DNA from: Streptomyces sp. NBC_01431
GTDB lineage: Bacteria > Actinomycetota > Actinomycetes > Streptomycetales > Streptomycetaceae
Length of the DNA: 64,000 nucleotides
Assembly (NCBI RefSeq): GCF_036231355.1
Contig: NZ_CP109496.1
Location: forward strand, 930,001-994,000
Direction: 5' to 3'
A program made the position numbers and the translations under genes. The notes under the pieces were generated by a model. That model was not told the DNA's origin, searched no databases, and worked only from the letters and a program-made list of their open reading frames with translations. This document shows positions 1 through 9,768 of this stretch, in pieces (position 1 is the first letter of the stretch; each line of letters begins with the position of its first letter).

Positions 1-2
1 CC

Positions 3-551
3 CACGAGCTGGCGCCGTTCGAGCCCGCGTGGCTGGAGGAGCCGGTCCCGCCGGAGAACCTCAAGGCGCTGGCGAAGGTCGCCGGGAAGGTCGACATCCC
101 GCTGGCGACCGGTGAACGCATCCATGACCGGATCGAGTTCCGCGAGCTCTTCGAGTCGCAGGCCGTCGACATCATCCAGCCGGACCTCGGCCACATCGGC
201 GGCATCCTGGAGACCAGGAAGCTCGCGGCGACCGCTGAGACGCACTACATGCTGGTCGCGCCGCACAACGTGGGCGGTTCGGTGCTGACCGCGGCCTCGC
301 TCCACGTAGCGGGCTGCACGCCGAACTTCAAGATCCTTGAACACTTCAACGACTTCGCGGACGCCGAGATCAAGAAGGTCGTCAAGGGTGCCCCCCAGGT
401 GGTCGACGGCTACTTCGAGCTGCCCAAGGGGCCGGGTCTCGGCGTGGAGCTCGACGTGGACGCGGCGGCCGAATTCCCGCAACAGCAGGCCCGGTTCGAC
501 CTGTGGGCCGAGGGCTGGGAGAAGCGCGACCCCTCCGGGGCACGGGGATGA
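3..551 (+). CDS. Enolase-superfamily sugar-acid dehydratase, C-terminal part
   Basis: The gene is cut by the left edge; only the last 182 residues are present, read in frame from base 3. The fragment is the C-terminal half of a mandelate racemase/muconate lactonizing enzyme barrel. WLEEP and TGER carry Glu metal ligands, QPDLGHIGG carries the Asp of the catalytic dyad and APHN carries the catalytic His. Family members with this layout dehydrate aldonic or uronic acids such as galactonate or fuconate; the exact substrate cannot be read. The stop overlaps the next ATG (ATGA), so it is translationally coupled to the dehydrogenase and probably heads or sits inside the sugar operon that follows. 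Confidence 0.88.
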   Translation, partial: HELAPFEPAWLEEPVPPENLKALAKVAGKVDIPLATGERIHDRIEFRELFESQAVDIIQPDLGHIGGILETRKLAATAETHYMLVAPHNVGGSVLTAASLHVAGCTPNFKILEHFNDFADAEIKKVVKGAPQVVDGYFELPKGPGLGVELDVDAAAEFPQQQARFDLWAEGWEKRDPSGARG

Positions 552-1561
552 GCAGCCGTGCGATCGTGGTCGACGCGCCGGGCAGCCACCGCCTGGTCAC
601 CGGCCCGCGCCCGGAGCCCGGCCCCGGCGAGGTCGTCGTGCGGGTCGCGGCCGCCGGCATCTGCCTGAGCGACCGCGAAGTGTACGAGGGCCACCGCGCC
701 CCCGGTTACGTCCGCTATCCGGTCACCCCCGGCCACGAGTGGGCCGGGACCGTCGAGGCGGCCGGGGCGGGCGTCGATCCCGGGCTCGTCGGGCGCAGGA
801 CGGTCGCCGAGGGCTTCCGCAGCTGCGGCACCTGCGAGCGGTGCCGCAGCGGCGAGACCTCGCTGTGCAGCGCCGCGTACGCCGAGACCGGCTTCACGCA
901 TCCCGGCGGCTTCGCCGACCACGTGGTGGTCCCGGCCAGGCTGCTGCACCCGCTGCCGGACGACGCGGACCTGCGCGCCGCCAGCCTGCTCGAACCGGCC
1001 GCCGTGGTCGCCGCCGCCGTACGGGCCGCCGCGCCCGAGGCGGGCGAGCGGATCGCGGTCGTGGGGGCGGGCACGCTCGGCCTGCTCGCGGTCCAGTTCC
1101 TGGCCGGGTACTCCCCCGCGGAACTGACGGCGATCGACCCCCGCGTCGAACGCGCCGAACGGGCCCGCGCCATGGGAGCCACCGAGGCTCGCACCCCCGA
1201 CCTTTCGTCCGATGTGCACGGCCGCTACGACCTCGTCGTCGAGACGGCGGGGGCGCCGTACACCGCCGCCGATTCCTGCCTGCTCGCCCGGCGCGGCGGT
1301 CGGGTGGTCCTGACCGGGATGTTCGCCGCGGGCGCGCGGGGGATCGACCCGGTGCACCTGTCGGTCAGCCAGCTCACCGTGCGCAGCGTCTTCGGGGCGT
1401 CCTCCGCCGCCTGGTCCTTCGCCGTCCGGGCGTACGCCGCCGGGCGGATCGATCCGGCCGCGCTGATCACCCACGAGTTCCCGCTGGACCGGTACGCCGA
1501 CGCCCTCGCGCTGGTCGGCGGCGGGGACCCCACGACCGGAAAGGTCGTGCTGCGCCCTTAG
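548..1561 (+). CDS. Zinc-dependent alcohol/polyol dehydrogenase
   Basis: Medium-chain dehydrogenase/reductase of 337 residues. The catalytic-zinc region is seen as GHEWAG, the structural-zinc cluster as CGTC-ERC-RSGETSLC, and the nucleotide-binding fold as GAGTLGLLAV. It probably oxidises a sugar, polyol or 2-keto-sugar-acid alcohol with NAD(P)+. ATG 548 is chosen because it overlaps the upstream stop and gives the normal MDR N-terminus; a longer in-frame start at 503 would run into the preceding gene. Linkage to a sugar-acid dehydratase and a sugar ABC transporter points to carbohydrate catabolism, but the substrate is inferred from context only. Confidence 0.9.
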   Translation: MSSRAIVVDAPGSHRLVTGPRPEPGPGEVVVRVAAAGICLSDREVYEGHRAPGYVRYPVTPGHEWAGTVEAAGAGVDPGLVGRRTVAEGFRSCGTCERCRSGETSLCSAAYAETGFTHPGGFADHVVVPARLLHPLPDDADLRAASLLEPAAVVAAAVRAAAPEAGERIAVVGAGTLGLLAVQFLAGYSPAELTAIDPRVERAERARAMGATEARTPDLSSDVHGRYDLVVETAGAPYTAADSCLLARRGGRVVLTGMFAAGARGIDPVHLSVSQLTVRSVFGASSAAWSFAVRAYAAGRIDPAALITHEFPLDRYADALALVGGGDPTTGKVVLRP

Positions 1562-1643
1562 GCGCGGCTTCATGCCCTATGACCCGAACCTCGTTCGAGA
1601 TACCGAACATTCTTGACCCCCGCTCACGCAAGGAACCCCGCCT

Positions 1644-2624
1644 GTGACCGATACATCAGCCCTCCCCGAAGACAGGCGGCCCCGCCGCCCCGGCGAGCGG
1701 GCCCTGACGGCCCTCGGCCTCGCCGCGCCCGCCGACAACCCCGCCGACTCCTCCCCTCACCTCTTCCCCGACGGCGGCGCCTGGCGCACCGAGATCCCCT
1801 CGGTCGAGGGGCCGGAGGCACTGGGCGTCGTCCTCAAGGAGTCCACGCGGCTCGACGTGCCCGTACACCGCATCAGCCAGGGCAGCGGGGTGTGGATGCT
1901 GTCCGATGCCGAGATCACCGAGATGGCCGGGGCGTGTGCGGCACGCGGCATCGAGCTCTGCCTCTTCACCGGCCCGCGCGGCACCTGGGACACCGGCGGC
2001 TCCACGCGCACCGGCTCGGGCGGCGCCGGACTGCGCGCCCGGGGCCACGACGCGCTCGCGGGATGCGTCGAGGACGCCCTGCGGGCAACGGAGTTGGGGG
2101 TTCCCTGCCTGCTCGTGGCCGACGAGGGGGTGCTGTGGACGCTGCACCGGCTGCGCGAACAGGGGCTGCTGCCCGCGGACACCACCCTGAAGGTCTCGGC
2201 ACTGATCGGCCCGGTCAACCCGGCCTCGGTCTCGGTGTACGAGCGGCTCGGCGCGGACTCGGTGAACGTCCCCTCCGATCTGACGGGCAGTCACTTCACG
2301 GAAATCCGGCGGGTGTCGGGGGTGCCGCTCGACCTGTACATCGAGGCGCCGGACGACCTCGGCGGCTACGTGCGCATGTACGAGACGGCCGAGCTGATCC
2401 GCAGGGCCGCGCCGCTGTACCTCAAGTTCGGCCTGTCCAGGGCGCCCGGCATCTACCCGTACGGCGCGCATCTGCGCGACACCGCCCTGGACACGGCACG
2501 CGAACGCGTGCGCCGCGGCCGCCTGGTGCTCGACCTGCTCGCCCGGCACGGCGCCGACGGCGGCATGTCCCCGCTCGGTTCCCGCCTGCCCGGCCAACTC
2601 AACCGCTTCTCCCAGAAGGACTGA
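1644..2624 (+). CDS. Conserved protein of unknown function in sugar operon, possible TIM barrel
   Basis: I do not recognise this 326-residue protein with confidence. It starts at GTG 1644 and has no signal peptide or membrane segment. Alternating strand/helix segments such as [37 protein letters not shown] and [16 protein letters not shown] look like a (beta/alpha)8 barrel. It vaguely recalls peptidase U32-like proteins, but the Cys-rich U32 signature is absent. The C-terminus ([13 protein letters not shown]) has conserved-looking aromatics. It lies 82 bp after the dehydrogenase and its stop touches the ABC lipoprotein gene, so it is probably co-transcribed. An enzyme acting on the imported sugar is the likeliest role, but this is inference. 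Confidence 0.7.
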   Translation: MTDTSALPEDRRPRRPGERALTALGLAAPADNPADSSPHLFPDGGAWRTEIPSVEGPEALGVVLKESTRLDVPVHRISQGSGVWMLSDAEITEMAGACAARGIELCLFTGPRGTWDTGGSTRTGSGGAGLRARGHDALAGCVEDALRATELGVPCLLVADEGVLWTLHRLREQGLLPADTTLKVSALIGPVNPASVSVYERLGADSVNVPSDLTGSHFTEIRRVSGVPLDLYIEAPDDLGGYVRMYETAELIRRAAPLYLKFGLSRAPGIYPYGAHLRDTALDTARERVRRGRLVLDLLARHGADGGMSPLGSRLPGQLNRFSQKD

Positions 2625-2629
2625 TGACC

Positions 2630-3739
2630 ATGCGCCACACCCGCAGAGCAGCCCTCGCCATCCTCGCCGGCTCCCTGGCCCTCGCGCTCACCGCCTGCGG
2701 CCAGAGCAGCGAGGGCGGCAGCAAGGACACCAAGAAGGGCGGCAAGGGCTCCACCATCGGCATCGCCATGCCGACCAAGTCGTCCGAGCGGTGGATCAAC
2801 GACGGCAACAACATGGTCAAGCAGTTCCAGGAGCTCGGCTACAAGACCGACCTCCAGTACGGCGAGGACAACGTCGACCAGCAGGTGGCCCAGATCGAGA
2901 ACATGATCACCAAGGGCGTGGACGTCCTGGTGGTCGCCGCCATCGACGGCCGGGCCCTGAGCGACGTCCTCAAGCAGGCTGGCGACCAGCACATCAAGGT
3001 GATCTCCTACGACCGGCTCATCCTCGGCACGCCGAACGTCGACTACTACGCCTCCTTCGACAACGAGAAGGTCGGCGTACTCCAAGCCACCTACATCCTC
3101 GACAAGCTGGGGCTCAAGGACGGCAGCAAGAAGGGGCCGTTCAACATCGAGCTGTTCGCCGGATCACCGGACGACAACAACACCCGCTACTTCTTCCAGG
3201 GCGCCATGAAGACGCTCCAGCCCTACCTCGACAAGAAGCAGCTGGTGGTGCAGAGCGGGCAGACCCAGCTCAACCAGGTGACCACACTGCGCTGGGACGG
3301 CGCGACCGCGCAGAAGCGCATGGACGACCTGTTGACCAAGGCGTACTCCTCGGCGCGCGTGGACGCCGTGCTCTCTCCGTACGACGGGATCTCCATCGGC
3401 ATCCTGTCCTCACTGCGTTCCGCCGGTTACGGCAACGCCGCCAAGCCCTACCCGATCGTCACCGGGCAGGACGCGGAGGTGGCGTCGGTGAAGTCGATCA
3501 TCGCGGGCGATCAGACCCAGACCGTCTACAAGGACACCCGGGCGCTCGCCAAGCAGGCGGTGCAGATGGCCGACGCCGTGCTGAACGACAAGACCCCGCA
3601 GGTCAACGACACCAAGACGTACGACAACGAGAAGAAGGTCGTGCCGTCCTTCCTGCTCAACCCGGTGAGCGTCGACAAGTCCAACTACCAGTCGGTGCTG
3701 GTGGATTCGGGCTACATCAAAGCGAGTGCCCTGAAGTGA
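2630..3739 (+). CDS. Sugar ABC transporter substrate-binding lipoprotein (ChvE-like)
   Basis: Exported lipoprotein of about 369 residues. The lipobox LALTAC lies about 20 residues in and is followed by a Ser/Gly/Lys linker. The body is a periplasmic-binding type I fold: [13 protein letters not shown], then [24 protein letters not shown], and a C-terminal part of the ChvE/xylose-binding kind ([16 protein letters not shown]). It should capture a monosaccharide such as xylose, arabinose, galactose or glucose. ATG 2630 is preferred over ATG 2624 because AGAAGGA at 2614-2620 is then 9 nt away. The stop overlaps the ATPase start (GTGA), so it forms a transporter with the next two genes. Confidence 0.92.
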   Translation: MRHTRRAALAILAGSLALALTACGQSSEGGSKDTKKGGKGSTIGIAMPTKSSERWINDGNNMVKQFQELGYKTDLQYGEDNVDQQVAQIENMITKGVDVLVVAAIDGRALSDVLKQAGDQHIKVISYDRLILGTPNVDYYASFDNEKVGVLQATYILDKLGLKDGSKKGPFNIELFAGSPDDNNTRYFFQGAMKTLQPYLDKKQLVVQSGQTQLNQVTTLRWDGATAQKRMDDLLTKAYSSARVDAVLSPYDGISIGILSSLRSAGYGNAAKPYPIVTGQDAEVASVKSIIAGDQTQTVYKDTRALAKQAVQMADAVLNDKTPQVNDTKTYDNEKKVVPSFLLNPVSVDKSNYQSVLVDSGYIKASALK

Positions 3740-5292
3740 GCACCGCGGTCCCGGACGCGCCGGTCCTCGAAATGCGCTCCATCGTCAAGACCTTCCCGGG
3801 TGTGCGAGCCCTGTCCGACGTCTCGCTCACCGTCGCCGCGGGCGAGGTCCACGCCGTCTGCGGGGAGAACGGCGCGGGCAAGTCGACCCTGATGAAGGTC
3901 CTCAGCGGTGTCCATCCGCACGGGAGCTACGAGGGCGACATCCTGTTCCAGGGCGAGCCCTGCGCCTTCAAGGACATCCGGGCGAGCGAGGCGCGCGGCA
4001 TCGTCATCATCCACCAGGAACTCGCGCTCGTCCCGTACCTGTCGATCGCCGAGAACATCTTCCTCGGCAACGAGCACGCCACCCGCGGGGTGATCAGCTG
4101 GCACGAGACGCTGAAGCAGGCCGCCCGGCTCCTGAAACGGGTCGGCCTGAACGAGCACCCGCAGACCAGGGTCGCGGACATCGGCGTCGGCAAGCAGCAG
4201 CTGGTGGAGATCGCGAAGGCTCTCTCCAAGGAGGTCAGACTGCTCATCCTGGACGAGCCGACGGCCGCCCTCAACGACGAGGACAGTGCCCATCTCCTGG
4301 ACCTCATCCAGGAGTTGAAGCAGCAGGGCATCACCTCGATCGTCATCTCGCACAAGCTCAACGAGATCGCCGCGGTCGCCGACTCCGTCACCGTCATCCG
4401 CGACGGCCGCACCATCGAAACCCTCAACGTGAAGGATCCCGCCACGACCGAGGACCGGATCATCCGGGCCATGGTCGGCCGCGACCTCGACCACCGCTTC
4501 CCCGACCGGACGCCGTACGAGGGCGATCCGGGCGCCCATCCGGCCCTTGAGGTACTCGACTGGACCGTGCACCACCCCATCGACCAGCAGCGCAAGGTCG
4601 TCGACGGTGTCTCCGTGCAGGTGCGGCGGGGCGAGATCGTCGGCATCGCGGGCCTGATGGGCGCCGGCCGCACCGAACTCGCGATGAGCGTGTTCGGCCG
4701 CTCCTACGGGCGGGGCATCAGCGGCACGGTACGCAAGGACGGCCGCGAGATCCGCACCCGGACCGTGCCCGAGGCGGTCGGCCACGGCATCGCCTACGTC
4801 ACCGAGGACCGCAAGCAGTACGGCCTCAACCTCATCGACAACATCGCCCGCAACATCACCACCGCCGCGCTCGGCAAGGTGTCCCGGCGCGGGGTGGTCG
4901 ACGAGCACGAGGAGCGGCGGGTCGCCGAGTCGTACCGCAGGTCCATGAACATCAAGGCGCCCACCGTCTTCGAGCAGGTGGGACGGCTGTCCGGCGGCAA
5001 CCAGCAGAAGGTCGTACTCAGCAAGTGGATCTTCGCGGGTCCCGATGTGCTGATCCTCGACGAGCCGACCCGCGGCATCGACGTGGGTGCCAAGTACGAG
5101 ATCTACACCGTCATCGACCAGCTCGCGGCTCAAGGCAAGGCCGTCGTCTTCATCTCCTCCGAACTCCCCGAACTGCTCGGCATGTGCGACCGCATCTACA
5201 CGATGGCGGCCGGCCGGCTCACGGGTGAGATCGCGCGGGCGGAGGCGACGCAGGAAGTGCTGATGCGCCACATGACCACGAACAAGAGGTAG
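3736..5292 (+). CDS. Sugar ABC transporter ATP-binding protein, double cassette
   Basis: Protein of 518 residues with two fused ABC domains, as in XylG/MglA/GguA. Domain 1 has Walker [10 protein letters not shown], signature [13 protein letters not shown] and Walker [12 protein letters not shown]. Domain 2 has a degenerate Walker A ([10 protein letters not shown]), an intact LSGGNQQKV signature and [15 protein letters not shown]. The degenerate second P-loop is normal for this family. It powers sugar uptake with the neighbouring permease. The start is GTG 3736, overlapping the lipoprotein stop by 3 nt; a much longer open frame upstream is antisense-like shadow of that gene. Confidence 0.95.
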   Translation: MSTAVPDAPVLEMRSIVKTFPGVRALSDVSLTVAAGEVHAVCGENGAGKSTLMKVLSGVHPHGSYEGDILFQGEPCAFKDIRASEARGIVIIHQELALVPYLSIAENIFLGNEHATRGVISWHETLKQAARLLKRVGLNEHPQTRVADIGVGKQQLVEIAKALSKEVRLLILDEPTAALNDEDSAHLLDLIQELKQQGITSIVISHKLNEIAAVADSVTVIRDGRTIETLNVKDPATTEDRIIRAMVGRDLDHRFPDRTPYEGDPGAHPALEVLDWTVHHPIDQQRKVVDGVSVQVRRGEIVGIAGLMGAGRTELAMSVFGRSYGRGISGTVRKDGREIRTRTVPEAVGHGIAYVTEDRKQYGLNLIDNIARNITTAALGKVSRRGVVDEHEERRVAESYRRSMNIKAPTVFEQVGRLSGGNQQKVVLSKWIFAGPDVLILDEPTRGIDVGAKYEIYTVIDQLAAQGKAVVFISSELPELLGMCDRIYTMAAGRLTGEIARAEATQEVLMRHMTTNKR

Positions 5293-5297
5293 TCGCC

Positions 5298-6533
5298 ATG
5301 GGTCCGGTCTCCACCGATACCCCCAGGAGCGCCCCGTCGGCGCCCGGTTCCCCGCGTCCGGCGCCCGGTGCGCTGCTCCTTGACGCGGCGCGCCGCAACA
5401 TGCGCCAGTACGGAATGCTGGTCGCGCTCGGCCTGATCGTCGTGCTGTTCCAGATCTGGACCGGCGGGGTGCTGCTCAAGCCGAACAACGTCACCAACCT
5501 GGTGCTCCAGAACAGTTACATCCTGGTCCTCGCCATCGGCATGATGATCGTCATCATCGCGGGCCACATCGACCTGTCGGTCGGCTCGCTCGCGGCCTTC
5601 GTCTCGGCGGCCTGTGCCGTGATGATGGTCGAACACCATGTGCCCTGGGTGCTCGCGCTGGTCGTGGCGCTGGTCATCGGCGCGGTCGCGGGCGCCTGGC
5701 AGGGCTTCTGGATCGCGTACGTCGGGATTCCGTCGTTCATCGTCACACTGGCCGGGATGCTGCTGTTCCGCGGCGGCACCCAGATCCTGCTCGGCTCACG
5801 CTCGCTCGGCCCGTTCCCCGACGGCTTCCAGAAGATCTCCACCGGCTACCTCCCGGCGGTCGGGCCGAACACCAACTACCACAACCTGACACTGCTGTTG
5901 GGCCTGGCCCTGATCGCCGTCGTGGTGGTCCAGGAGCTGCGGTCGCGGCGGCGCCAGCGGGCGTACGAACTCGATGTGCTTCCGCAGGGCCTGTTCATCG
6001 CCAAGCTGGTGGCGATGGTGGCCGCCGTCCTCGCGTTCACGATGACGCTGGCCAGCTACCGGGGTGTCCCGGTGGTGCTGCTCCTGCTCGCGGGGCTGCT
6101 CATCGGTCTCGGCTTCGTGATGCGTAACGCGGTCGTCGGGCGCCATGTGTACGCGCTGGGCGGCAACCAGGCGGCGGCGAAGCTGTCGGGCGTCAAGGAC
6201 AAGCGGGTCACCTTCCTGGTCTTCGTCACCATGGGCGTGCTCGCGGCGCTGGCCGGCGTCGTTTTCGCGGCCCGCCTGAACGCGGGCACCCCCAACGCCG
6301 GCGTGAACTTCGAACTGGAGGCGATCGCGGCCTCGTTCATCGGCGGCGCGTCGATGAGCGGCGGCGTGGGCACGGTGTTCGGCGCCATCATCGGCGGCCT
6401 GGTCCTCGGCGTACTCAACAACGGCATGTCCCTGGTGGGCGTCGGCACGGACTACCAGCAGGTCATCAAGGGGCTCGTGCTCCTGGCCGCGGTGGGCTTC
6501 GACGTCTACAACAAGCGCAAGGTCGGTTCGTGA
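5298..6533 (+). CDS. Sugar ABC transporter permease (GguB/XylH-like)
   Basis: Integral membrane protein of 411 residues with a Pro/Ser-rich cytoplasmic N-terminus of about 30 residues and then about ten hydrophobic segments. BPD_transp_2 family landmarks are AGHIDLSVGSLAAFVSA, GIPSFIVTLAGMLLFRG, ALGGNQAAAKLSGV and GGASMSGGVGTVFGAI. It forms the membrane channel for the ChvE-like importer and follows the ATPase by 5 nt, so it is in the same operon. GguB-type permeases run about 400 residues, so it looks complete. Confidence 0.94.
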   Translation: MGPVSTDTPRSAPSAPGSPRPAPGALLLDAARRNMRQYGMLVALGLIVVLFQIWTGGVLLKPNNVTNLVLQNSYILVLAIGMMIVIIAGHIDLSVGSLAAFVSAACAVMMVEHHVPWVLALVVALVIGAVAGAWQGFWIAYVGIPSFIVTLAGMLLFRGGTQILLGSRSLGPFPDGFQKISTGYLPAVGPNTNYHNLTLLLGLALIAVVVVQELRSRRRQRAYELDVLPQGLFIAKLVAMVAAVLAFTMTLASYRGVPVVLLLLAGLLIGLGFVMRNAVVGRHVYALGGNQAAAKLSGVKDKRVTFLVFVTMGVLAALAGVVFAARLNAGTPNAGVNFELEAIAASFIGGASMSGGVGTVFGAIIGGLVLGVLNNGMSLVGVGTDYQQVIKGLVLLAAVGFDVYNKRKVGS

Positions 6534-6570
6534 GTCCCTCCGATTCCCCTCTCCCCGAAGGAGCCGCACC

Positions 6571-7728
6571 ATGAGCACCAGCAGGCGCACCGTACTGGCG
6601 GCCGGCGCCGCCGCCGGACTGGCCGCGACGGTCCTCGGCACCACCACCGCCCACGCCGCCGCACCCCGCCACTCCCCCTCGAAGAAGCACTTCGGCACCC
6701 TGGCCGACGGCACCGTGGTGGACGTCTGGACCGTCGGCAACGGCGGCATCCGGCTCCAGGTCCTGTCCTACGGCGGCATCATCCACTCGCTCGAAGTCCC
6801 GGACGCCGAGGGCCGTTTGGCGAACATCGCGCTCGGCTTCGACAACCTCGCGGACTACGTCGCGAAGAGCCCGTACTTCGGCGGGCTCATCGGAAGGTAC
6901 GGCAACCGCATCGCCGCGGGCCGGTTCACGCTCGACGGCCACACCTACCAACTCCCGCTCAACGACGGTGCGAACAGCCTGCACGGCGGCACCCGGGGCT
7001 TCGACAAGCAGATGTGGCACGTGGAGCCGTTCACCCGCGGCTCGGACACCGGTCTCGTCCTGACCCGGACCTCGCCGGACGGCGAGATGGGTTACCCGGG
7101 CACCCTGAAGGTCCAGGTCACCTACACCCTGACCGCGCGCGGCGCCTGGCGGATCGACTACGAGGCGACGACCGACCGGCCGACCGTCGTCAACCTCACC
7201 AGCCACACCTATTTCAACCTGGCGGGCGAGGGCAGCGGTTCCGTGTACGACCACACCCTGGAACTGGCCGCCTCGCGCTACACACCCATCGACGCGGGCC
7301 TCATCCCGACCGGCGAGCTGGCCCGGGTGGCCGGCACGCCCTTCGACTTCCGGTGCGCCAAGCCGGTCGGCCGCGACATCCGCGAGGGCGATCAGCAACT
7401 GGTCCGCGCCAAGGGCTTCGACCACAACTGGGTGCTGGACAAGGGGATTTCGTCCGCGCCCCGCTACGCGCTCACCCTCGCCGAACCGACCTCGGGCCGT
7501 GTGATGCGGATGTACACCACCGAGCCGGGGCTGCAGTTCTACAGCGGCAACTTCCTGGACGCCACTTTGGTGGGCACCTCGGGCCACATCTACCGGCAGG
7601 GCGATGCCCTCTGCCTGGAGGCCCAGCACTTCCCGGACTCCCCCAACCACCCGGCGTTCCCCTCGACGGTGCTGCGGCCGGGCGCGACGTACCGGACATC
7701 GACGGTGCACTCCTTCTCGACGCGCTGA
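6571..7728 (+). CDS. galM: Aldose 1-epimerase, Tat-exported
   Basis: Protein of 385 residues with a twin-arginine leader (SRRTVLAAGAAAG) and cleavage near AHA-AAP, so it is exported. The mature part is a galactose mutarotase: NRIAAGRF, LHGGTRGFDK, NLTSHTYFNLAGEG (catalytic His region), GFDHNWVLD and LCLEAQHFPDSPNHP (catalytic Glu region). It interconverts alpha and beta anomers, presumably presenting the anomer taken up by the transporter encoded immediately upstream (37 nt gap, GAAGGAG ribosome-binding site). An exported mutarotase next to a ChvE-type importer is a sensible pair. A strong hairpin follows the stop. Confidence 0.93.
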   Translation: MSTSRRTVLAAGAAAGLAATVLGTTTAHAAAPRHSPSKKHFGTLADGTVVDVWTVGNGGIRLQVLSYGGIIHSLEVPDAEGRLANIALGFDNLADYVAKSPYFGGLIGRYGNRIAAGRFTLDGHTYQLPLNDGANSLHGGTRGFDKQMWHVEPFTRGSDTGLVLTRTSPDGEMGYPGTLKVQVTYTLTARGAWRIDYEATTDRPTVVNLTSHTYFNLAGEGSGSVYDHTLELAASRYTPIDAGLIPTGELARVAGTPFDFRCAKPVGRDIREGDQQLVRAKGFDHNWVLDKGISSAPRYALTLAEPTSGRVMRMYTTEPGLQFYSGNFLDATLVGTSGHIYRQGDALCLEAQHFPDSPNHPAFPSTVLRPGATYRTSTVHSFSTR

Positions 7729-7734
7729 ACACAA

Positions 7735-7769
7735 CCGTGCGCCCCGCCGGATTCCGGCGGGGCGCACGG
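7735..7769. terminator. Bidirectional terminator hairpin
   Basis: A perfect 16-bp inverted repeat (7735-7750 with 7754-7769, 3-nt loop) lies between the convergent epimerase and SMP-30 genes and is followed by CATTTG. Its placement 7 nt after the epimerase stop and 15 nt after the SMP-30 stop fits termination from both sides. Confidence 0.8.
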
Positions 7770-7783
7770 CATTTGACGGACGG

Positions 7784-8626
7784 TCAGCCCGCGAACGCGA
7801 AGCCCGGCAGTCCGCGTCCCGCACCAGGGAGCACCAGCACCGACCCCGCGAGGGGATGCGGGGCGCTCTCCGCGACGCGGGCGGTGGTGACGTACAGGTC
7901 GGTGAGGTCCGGTCCGCCGAACGCGCAGGCGGTGGGGCAGTGCACGGGTAGCTCGACGACCAGGTCGAGGGTGCCGTCCGCCGCGTACCGCCGGATCGCG
8001 TTCCCGCCCCACAGCGCCACCCAGACGCCTCCCTCGGCATCCACGGCGAGCCCGTCGGGATGCCCCGCGATTGCGGGTATCTCGGCGAACGGCCGCCTGT
8101 CATGGGCTAGTTGGCCGTCGAAGTCGAAGACGTCGATGCGCCGGGTCGGGGTGTCGATGTAGTACATGAGCCGACCGTCCGGGCTCCAGCCGATGCCGTT
8201 GCTGACGGTCGCGTCGCCGAGGACCTCGGTCGCCGTGCCGTCCGGGGCGACCCGGGCCAGCGAGCCGCCGGCCGGCGCCTCGTCGTACCGCATGGTCCCG
8301 GCCCAGAGCGCCCCGTCCGGGGCGACGGCCGCGTCATTGGCGCGCCGTCCGGCCACGGCGTCGCGCACCAGCCAGCGGAACCCGCCGTCGGGACCGTACA
8401 GTCCGACGCCGTCCCGCAGGTTGACGACCAGACCGCCACCGGCCCTCGGCTTCGCCGCGCCGACGTGCTGTTCGGTGGCCATGACGGTACGGTGCCCGTC
8501 GCCCGGCGCGTAGGTGTGGATCCGGGAGGAGAGGATGTCGACCCAGATCAGCCGCCCGGTCACGGGGTCCCAGGTGGGCCCTTCCCCGAGTGCGGCCGCT
8601 TCCCGGACCGCGAGCTCGTACCTCAT
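7784..8626 (-). CDS. SMP-30/gluconolactonase family protein
   Basis: Six-bladed beta-propeller hydrolase of 280 residues. Metal and active-site landmarks are LGEGPTWDP (Glu ligand), NDAAVAPDGALWAGTM (Asn ligand), SNGIGWSPDG and HPDGLAVDAEGGVWVA (Asp). It probably opens an aldonolactone to the aldonic acid, which a dehydratase such as the one at the left edge could then process. ATG 8626 is chosen because it overlaps the IclR stop (ATGA) and gives the normal family N-terminus; the open frame extends upstream without good support. It is co-transcribed behind the IclR regulator, convergent to the epimerase. Confidence 0.9.
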   Translation of the reverse strand: MRYELAVREAAALGEGPTWDPVTGRLIWVDILSSRIHTYAPGDGHRTVMATEQHVGAAKPRAGGGLVVNLRDGVGLYGPDGGFRWLVRDAVAGRRANDAAVAPDGALWAGTMRYDEAPAGGSLARVAPDGTATEVLGDATVSNGIGWSPDGRLMYYIDTPTRRIDVFDFDGQLAHDRRPFAEIPAIAGHPDGLAVDAEGGVWVALWGGNAIRRYAADGTLDLVVELPVHCPTACAFGGPDLTDLYVTTARVAESAPHPLAGSVLVLPGAGRGLPGFAFAG

Positions 8627-9393
8627 CGCGCCCCCCGGTGACCCAGGCGTACGGACAGGTCCGCCGCGCCCTTCTGGGCGAGCTCGGCCAGCTCCGCCTC
8701 CCGCTGCCCGCTCCACCTGACCATCGGCACGGAGACCGAGAGCGCGGCGACGACCCGGCCCGCGCTGTCCCGGACCGGCGCGGCCACACAGCTCACGTCC
8801 GGATTGGACTCCTGGTGCTCGACGGCGACGCCCCGGGCACGGATGCCGTCGAGAGCGGTGCGCAGGGTGGCGGGGTCGGTGATGCTGGCAGCGGTCATGG
8901 CGGCGAGTTCGCGCCCTGCCAGCCGGGCGTCGAGTTCGGCCTCGGGCAGCGCGGCGAGCAGCATCTTGCCGACGGAGGTGCAGTGCGCGGGCAACCGGCG
9001 GCCGGCGGCCGAGACCATGCGGACGGCGTGGGTGGAGTCGACCTTGGCGATGTAGATGACGTCGGCGTCCTCCAGGATCGCGACATGGACGGTCTCGCCG
9101 CAGGTCTCGGCGACCTCGCGGGCCACCTGCTGTCCCTCAGCGGCCAGGTCGAGCTGCTCGGCGTAGCGGCTGCCGAGCTGGTAGTTGCGCACACCGAGGC
9201 GGTACCGGCCGGGCTGCTCGGGCACGGGCGCGAGGTAGGAACGCGCGGACAGGGTGGTGAGCAGCTCATGGACGGTGGTGCGGGGAAGCTGGAGTCGGCG
9301 CGTGACATCGGGCGCGGAGAGGCTGCCCTCGCTCTCCAGGAAGAGTTCGAGGACGTCCATCGCCCTGGCCACCGCGGGAACCAGTCGGCCCAT
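8623..9393 (-). CDS. IclR-family transcriptional regulator
   Basis: Regulator of about 256 residues: an N-terminal winged helix (AMDVLELFLESEGSLSAPDV and LPRTTVHELLTTLSARSYLA) followed by an IclR effector domain with the usual GETVHVAILEDADVIYIAKV and TSVGKMLLAALPEAEL segments. Such proteins sense a small metabolite, often a sugar acid, and repress the linked catabolic genes. The start is taken at ATG 9393; ATG 9432, 13 codons upstream and in frame, is possible. The stop overlaps the SMP-30 start, so the lactonase is translationally coupled. The likely target is its own promoter and the sugar operon. Confidence 0.9.
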   Translation of the reverse strand: MGRLVPAVARAMDVLELFLESEGSLSAPDVTRRLQLPRTTVHELLTTLSARSYLAPVPEQPGRYRLGVRNYQLGSRYAEQLDLAAEGQQVAREVAETCGETVHVAILEDADVIYIAKVDSTHAVRMVSAAGRRLPAHCTSVGKMLLAALPEAELDARLAGRELAAMTAASITDPATLRTALDGIRARGVAVEHQESNPDVSCVAAPVRDSAGRVVAALSVSVPMVRWSGQREAELAELAQKGAADLSVRLGHRGAR

Positions 9394-9768
9394 GCTCGGC
9401 CACCCACCCTCCGTGTTCGAAACTCCGGCCATCGACCGGCATGACGAACACAGGCTATCCACTGAGGTGTTCACCCGGCAATGGCTCCAGACCTGTGACC
9501 CGAGCCGCACACCGCCAAGGGTCCAAGGAAGCGCCGCACCAACGTACCGAGGGGCACCGGAGCCGCGTCCGGGCAAGTGCGGCCGCCGGGGCAGCGTGCG
9601 GCCCCCCGCCCGAGGGCGCGGTGGGTAGCCGCTCCCGGCCGCGTTGCGTCGCACGGGTGAGATCCGGGGCGTGTCGCGGCGGGGCGCCGCCACCGCGCCG
9701 GGCGGGCGTGAAAGGGAGTCACTCAACACCCGATTTGTATGACCATCATCCGAATCAGAGGAACGCGT
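9394..9768. other. Intergenic region upstream of IclR gene and secreted-protein gene
   Basis: About 375 bp between divergent genes. It must hold the promoters of the IclR-SMP-30 unit and the secreted-protein/sortase pair. A TTCGAA palindrome lies at 9416-9421, close to the IclR start. I see no coding sequence that looks real and no strong operator. Confidence 0.4.

Noticed and set aside
503..547. Longer start for the first dehydrogenase
   Set aside because: It would overlap the dehydratase by 49 bp and adds residues not seen in the family; ATG 548 fits the ATGA overlap.
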